64,000 nucleotides of DNA from the NCBI GenBank assembly GCA_013360945.1, contig JABWAQ010000013.1:1-64000 (forward strand). Reading direction: 5' to 3'. The DNA is from Candidatus Brocadia sp. (lineage in GTDB: Bacteria > Planctomycetota > Brocadiia > Brocadiales > Brocadiaceae). The position numbers were made by a program, and so were the translations under genes. Shown here piece after piece: positions 60,417 to 64,000 of the stretch; position 1 is the first letter of the stretch, and each line of letters begins with the position of its first letter. A model generated the notes under the pieces. It had not been told where the DNA came from and searched no databases. It saw only the letters and a program-made list of their open reading frames with translations.

Positions 60417-61417
60417 TCATCTATGCCCAATCCTAAAGTGGCTGCGGTAGAGATATATTTGGGTTCTCGGTTTGCCTGTTTTAATGAGGGAAGTTTCATC
60501 GCTTTCCGCCTTTCTTCGATAATAGTATGACATATCCGATCTAAGGCCACAGGGTCCCTGCCGACAATAATTCCATTGTAATTCCACGTCCATTGTGGTT
60601 TGTAACCAGGCCCTCCATGGTACTGTGCCAGAAGAGCATCACACACAATCAGCCTTACCTTATCAGCAAGGTAAGGATGAGTATTCAATTCGGCAATAAA
60701 GGGATTGCAATTGTTCCCATGATATTTGTTGGGGTTATGAATAACGCCAAAAAAATTCTTCATTGCAACGCTGACGCCTGCCAGATCATGATCCTTTAAA
60801 ACAGGGACATTGACAATTGCCGTACATAAACGAGAGACTATTTTGCTAAAACATGTTCCCACACTACCTGCCAATTGTGGTTCGTTTTCGTACCCTCCAC
60901 CCGGAAGTTCATCCGTACCAAAACATTGGATACCTTCAGTCCTGCGACGGACGCGAAATCCAGCGGTTTCAAGCTCTCGATTGAACCGCTCAAAAACAAT
61001 AATGTTTTTGTCTTTAACCCCTGCTGATTTTAAACCTTGTATAATAGATTCCACAACCGAAACATGGGGGGACATTATTCTGCCTGACAGACAGTTTAAC
61101 TTTATACCGACGACGTCGCCAGGCTTAAAAAGGGATTGCCACGCCTTTTCTGGTGACAATGCATTGGTCAATTGCATTACAGCTTTATGGAGCAGGTTCA
61201 AAACTAAAGCCTCTTTTACATTTCCAGTTTCCGTAAATACACTGTCATCTTTTGCAATAACAACAGTGGGTGGAATAATTGAGGGTACATCTTCTCCCCA
61301 TGCAAGAGGGGAGGCGTAATCTATCAGGTATTTTCCTATAATTGTGGAAGCACAAATACCACTTCCAGCTTGTAATGTTTTTTTAAGAAATAATCTTCTT
61401 TCTTTATTGATCTTCAT
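60386..61417 (-). CDS. Tat-exported DUF362-domain protein
   Basis: A 343-residue protein started at ATG 61417. The N-terminus KINKERRLFLKKTLQAGSGICA is a Tat signal (R-R-x-F-L-K), so it is exported folded. The DUF362 core has DVVGIKLNC, VPVLKDHDLAGVSVAMKNFFGVIHNP (about 205-230) and GRDPVALDRICH near the end. DUF362 proteins often occur with iron-sulfur clusters and in redox settings, but the reaction is unknown. Here no CxxC ferredoxin motif is present. Confidence 0.85.
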   Translation of the reverse strand: MKINKERRLFLKKTLQAGSGICASTIIGKYLIDYASPLAWGEDVPSIIPPTVVIAKDDSVFTETGNVKEALVLNLLHKAVMQLTNALSPEKAWQSLFKPGDVVGIKLNCLSGRIMSPHVSVVESIIQGLKSAGVKDKNIIVFERFNRELETAGFRVRRRTEGIQCFGTDELPGGGYENEPQLAGSVGTCFSKIVSRLCTAIVNVPVLKDHDLAGVSVAMKNFFGVIHNPNKYHGNNCNPFIAELNTHPYLADKVRLIVCDALLAQYHGGPGYKPQWTWNYNGIIVGRDPVALDRICHTIIEERRKAMKLPSLKQANREPKYISTAATLGLGIDDISKINLVHT

Positions 61418-61784
61418 CGGTTTTATAATAGAGACAAACTGATAAATTGTCAATGAAGTTATTAACAAAATATATTGAATTTTTTCCGGATAAAAATTCA
61501 AGCAATTTTAAATACACTCTTGCAATACTCTATATCTTTTGTTTTAATAAAAAAGTATTTTTAAAAGTCCTCCTTTAATAAAATTACACGTCTATAGTAT
61601 TATTCTGTAAATTTTTAACCCTTTCATACTTTTTGCGAATTGTGCAAAAAGGAGATAATGTAATATTTAGACTTTCATTATTAAAGGGTGGCACGGACAA
61701 ACTTGTTTGTCTGTGCCGAACTTAATTATTTTATGTCCTTTTTTTAAGAAAGGCTCTATAGATCGCATACGCTATTGTAAATCA
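61418..61784. other. Divergent intergenic region with family B palindrome
   Basis: AT-rich divergent spacer; contains copy 8 of family B. I see no good promoter by eye, although a strong one is expected for the exported genes on each side. Confidence 0.45.
61690..61717. repeat. Family B palindrome, copy 8
   Basis: GGCACGGACAAAC-tt-GTTTGTCTGTGCC, one G-to-T wobble in the right arm. It lies about 70 bp before the cupin lipoprotein start. Confidence 0.8.
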
Positions 61785-63443
61785 ATGAATATTATTAAAA
61801 CTTTTTTCTGGTTTTCATTTTCTCTTTTGGCGCCGCTTATTATTGGTTGTACAACAGTAAGATATTATCCTGTCAATTTTGTCGAGTCTCTTCAGCACCC
61901 CACCAAATTTCCTGACGTCTTTTCCTCCAACGTCCAAAACATTGAAGATGTTGCAGATAAAAACCCACTCGGTGAAAACGAAGAAGTAAAAATTACCGAT
62001 GTGGGTGAGAACAAAAATTCAAGTATGCATCTTATCCAGATCCGTGAAAATGGAGAACTGCGTCCTCATTACCACAAACGACACGACGAAGTCATCTATG
62101 TTAAAAAAGGGAGTGGCATTGCCACCTTAGATGGTACAAGATATCTGGTAAAACCCGGCTCTATTTTACAAATTCCCAGTAAAACTGTGCACAAATTTCT
62201 CAATACTGGCGGAGAACCATTTATAGGTGTTTCTATTTTTTCTCCCCCATTTGATGGAAGGGATGAAAAAGCTATAAAAGAAAAGAAGAAGGCAGGACGG
62301 GGCGTAAAAGAAGAAAAAAGGCTGGCTGAGAAAAAACCTGCAGAAAAGGTTAGCCAAAGAGATCGAACATCTACGGTGAAAGAACTTACTGACGAAGAAA
62401 TCCAGACGTCAGCAATCAAATCGGAAAAAGTCGCAGAAAAGAAGCTGAGTAAGCCCGCCCAGGAAGAGTGGAATTCCGGTACTGATAAACCTTCGCTTTC
62501 ACCAAAAAAAAATCTCCCATCAGAAGGTAAAAAGAAATCAAAGGGTGCAACAACTTCCAAAGAACCCGCCATAAATATTGAGAATATGCACGAAATGCTT
62601 ACGAGATTACTGGAGCTCAAAGAGGAAGGGAGCATTTCCGCTGAAGAATACGAGGAAAAGAAGGATGCACTTGTAGAGGGTAGGGACATCGGTGAACTTC
62701 CAGAAGTCAAAAGTCCCTCGAAAAAGAAATTGCCGATAGAAGAAGAACCCTTTTTACAACAAGAAGAGATGCAAGTTCCTTTGGATAAGGATGTTCCTGA
62801 TGAAAATCAAGACACAACACAGAACACTTCAAGCTTATATGAAGAATCGGATTCAACAATACATGAAACCACATCAGAGGAAAAAGAATCCGCATCAGAA
62901 GACAAACTCGATACATTAGAAGAAATGAAGCAAGAAGGCTTGATTACCGAAGAGGATTATGAAAACGAAAAGAAAGAACTTATCGATGCAACTGAAGAAG
63001 AAACGGTCTCAATGCCACCCAGTAACACTATCAGTAATGAACGTATTAAAGAGTTGAAGGAGCTATACGAACAGGAACTTATTACAGAAGACGATTATAA
63101 ACAGAAGCTGAAAGAACTTACCGATACACAAATACAGAGTCTTGCCACAGACATTTCTCCTAACGAAAGTGATACGGATTCAATGCCATCCAACGATACC
63201 ATAGAAGATGAACGTATTAAAGAACTTAAGGAGCTATACGATCAGGGATTCATAACACAAGACGATTACGAATATAAATTGAAAGAACTTACCAGCACAC
63301 TAACACAAAACCCTCTCCCTGATATTTTCTCCGGAAAAGAGGCTGAAAATGAAAAGTTGTCAGAACTCAATGAATTAAAGGAACAGGGCCTCATTACTGA
63401 GGATGATTACGAGTTTAAAAAGGCTCAGTTGCTGAGTAATTAA
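61785..63443 (+). CDS. Cupin lipoprotein with five tandem SHOCT-like repeats
   Basis: A 552-residue envelope protein. The signal peptide ends in the lipobox L-I-I-G-C (Cys22). A cupin domain follows (about 80-155) with the metal motif HYHKRHDEVIYVKKGSG (H-x-H-x(3-4)-E) and PSKTVHKFLNTG. A charged, Lys/Glu-rich linker (157-268) is probably disordered. Then come five ~29-residue repeats (269-297, 373-401, 418-446, 475-503, 522-550), each of the form L-K-E-L-x-x-x-G-x-I-T-x-x-D-Y-x-x-K-x-x-x-L, the SHOCT (short C-terminal) domain pattern. The spacing between them is irregular. I know of no protein with this arrangement; the role may be in envelope oligomerisation. Confidence 0.85.
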   Translation: MNIIKTFFWFSFSLLAPLIIGCTTVRYYPVNFVESLQHPTKFPDVFSSNVQNIEDVADKNPLGENEEVKITDVGENKNSSMHLIQIRENGELRPHYHKRHDEVIYVKKGSGIATLDGTRYLVKPGSILQIPSKTVHKFLNTGGEPFIGVSIFSPPFDGRDEKAIKEKKKAGRGVKEEKRLAEKKPAEKVSQRDRTSTVKELTDEEIQTSAIKSEKVAEKKLSKPAQEEWNSGTDKPSLSPKKNLPSEGKKKSKGATTSKEPAINIENMHEMLTRLLELKEEGSISAEEYEEKKDALVEGRDIGELPEVKSPSKKKLPIEEEPFLQQEEMQVPLDKDVPDENQDTTQNTSSLYEESDSTIHETTSEEKESASEDKLDTLEEMKQEGLITEEDYENEKKELIDATEEETVSMPPSNTISNERIKELKELYEQELITEDDYKQKLKELTDTQIQSLATDISPNESDTDSMPSNDTIEDERIKELKELYDQGFITQDDYEYKLKELTSTLTQNPLPDIFSGKEAENEKLSELNELKEQGLITEDDYEFKKAQLLSN

Positions 63444-63706
63444 ATCAGATGTAAATTCCAATAGCATGTCGATTTTATATCTCATTCAAACAAATTAAAT
63501 TTCTCCTTCATATTACCCACTCATACTCAATTCAGGCACGTATTTTGCTTCTAAACATCGAAAATAAAATTCTATTAATATAATACTTTTTCACTTGATA
63601 TTTCATAATAAATGGAATATATATATCCGCTGAAATTTCTCTGCAAAGCAAAAGTGACATATGAATTTCATATAGCATTTTGATATGAGGAAAGGGGGGC
63701 AGCCAG
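63444..63706. other. Intergenic region before a secreted protein
   Basis: AT-rich spacer of 263 bp; the site AAAGGGGGGC lies 16 bases upstream of the next start. Nothing else is clear. Confidence 0.35.
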
Positions 63707-64000
63707 ATGGCAATAAAAAGGTTTTTGAAGTTGTACGTTGTGATATGTATTGGTCTTTTATGTATCCCTTTGCCAGGGGTAACAAAAATATCTCGCGGTG
63801 CCGAGGTGTTAAAGAATGAATTAGCCAACTGGTCGGCGGATCAGTCAATGCTCACAATGTATGATAATCAAGCCGATTTGAATACGTGGGCATCAATGGA
63901 CAACGCATCAGAAGGAAATGATGGAAACCACAGAATTCTCCTTACGAACAATACGGTAGCGTCGCATGAAAAGCCTGGTGTTGAGCCAGCTTCTGCCAAA
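63707..64000 (+). CDS. Secreted protein, N-terminal part (cut by window end)
   Basis: An open frame from ATG 63707 runs off the window after 98 codons. It starts MAIKRFLKLYVVICIGLLCIPL, a typical signal peptide, then a hydrophilic mature start rich in N, D and S (DQSMLTMYDNQADLNTWAS). I recognise no family. It may be the first gene of an envelope or metabolic locus outside the window. Confidence 0.65.
   Translation, partial: MAIKRFLKLYVVICIGLLCIPLPGVTKISRGAEVLKNELANWSADQSMLTMYDNQADLNTWASMDNASEGNDGNHRILLTNNTVASHEKPGVEPASAK

Noticed and set aside
62096-62710. 204-codon frame on the minus strand inside the cupin lipoprotein gene
   Set aside because: It is an antisense shadow of Lys/Glu-rich coding sequence, giving Ser/Phe-rich low-complexity protein.

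Overview
The window reads as bacterial chromosome, most likely from a planctomycete of the anammox type (order Brocadiales). The clues are moderate to low GC, a pseudopilin with the planctomycete-style C-terminal H-x(n)-DG motif, many dispersed palindromic repeats, and a mixture of ordinary housekeeping genes with a repeat-rich island. The order-level assignment is my inference from gene content; no rRNA or hydrazine-metabolism gene is present to prove it.

Layout. 1-7.1 kb: a transposase tail, a CbiM/PDGLE metal uptake pair, an RlmI-like methyltransferase, a CDF metal transporter, phosphatidylserine decarboxylase, riboflavin synthase, pdxA and a cupin. 7.2-15.3 kb: rsmA, then a long minus-strand run (CPBP protease, ubiX, MazG-like, sppA, gltX, Uma2-type protein, cysS, HD protein). 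15.6-24.6 kb: a bifunctional-nuclease-family gene, two tRNA-Ser genes, a YfcE-like phosphoesterase, a PEGA lipoprotein, nitroreductase, HAD phosphatase, a small protein resembling the glycyl-radical tail of anaerobic ribonucleotide reductase, a universal stress protein, amrS, a pseudopilin, larE, nadA and tRNA-Val. 24.8-31.2 kb: the classical thrS-infC-rpmI-rplT-pheS-pheT cluster, with an AUU start for infC and a PheT that lacks its tRNA-binding OB domain.

31.7-47.2 kb is an accessory island: a truncated IS630 transposase, a REP-associated tyrosine transposase (RAYT) surrounded by its own repeat family, a TumE-type toxin-antitoxin pair, a group II intron reverse transcriptase cut off by the same repeat, a tightly coupled three-gene operon (unknown protein, phospholipase D-like protein, 943-residue SNF2/RapA-type helicase) that looks like a defence system, a 140-bp MITE with a 9-bp target duplication, and a frameshifted IS110 element whose left flank holds a 19-bp perfect hairpin.

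47.2-64 kb returns to core functions: an epimerase, a MidA-like methyltransferase, a small ferritin-like protein, a 2-oxoacid dehydrogenase E1alpha-E1beta-E2 operon coupled to lipB, a kinase-fold protein, lipA, a PAS-GGDEF protein, nnrE, a rhodanese, a MoeB/ThiF E1 enzyme, a Tat-exported DUF362 protein and a cupin lipoprotein ending in five SHOCT-like repeats. E2 carries the lipoyl domain and lipB/lipA make its cofactor, so that block is one functional unit.

Three dispersed repeat families run through the intergenic spaces: A (CCCC/GGGG hairpin followed by a CTGCTGCGTTAT motif), B (GGCACGGACAAAC palindrome, eight copies) and C (GTAGGGC..GGCATCGCC, linked to the RAYT). The strongest candidates for something new are the 36.8-43.0 kb operon and the stand-alone NrdD-tail-like protein at 19.2 kb.
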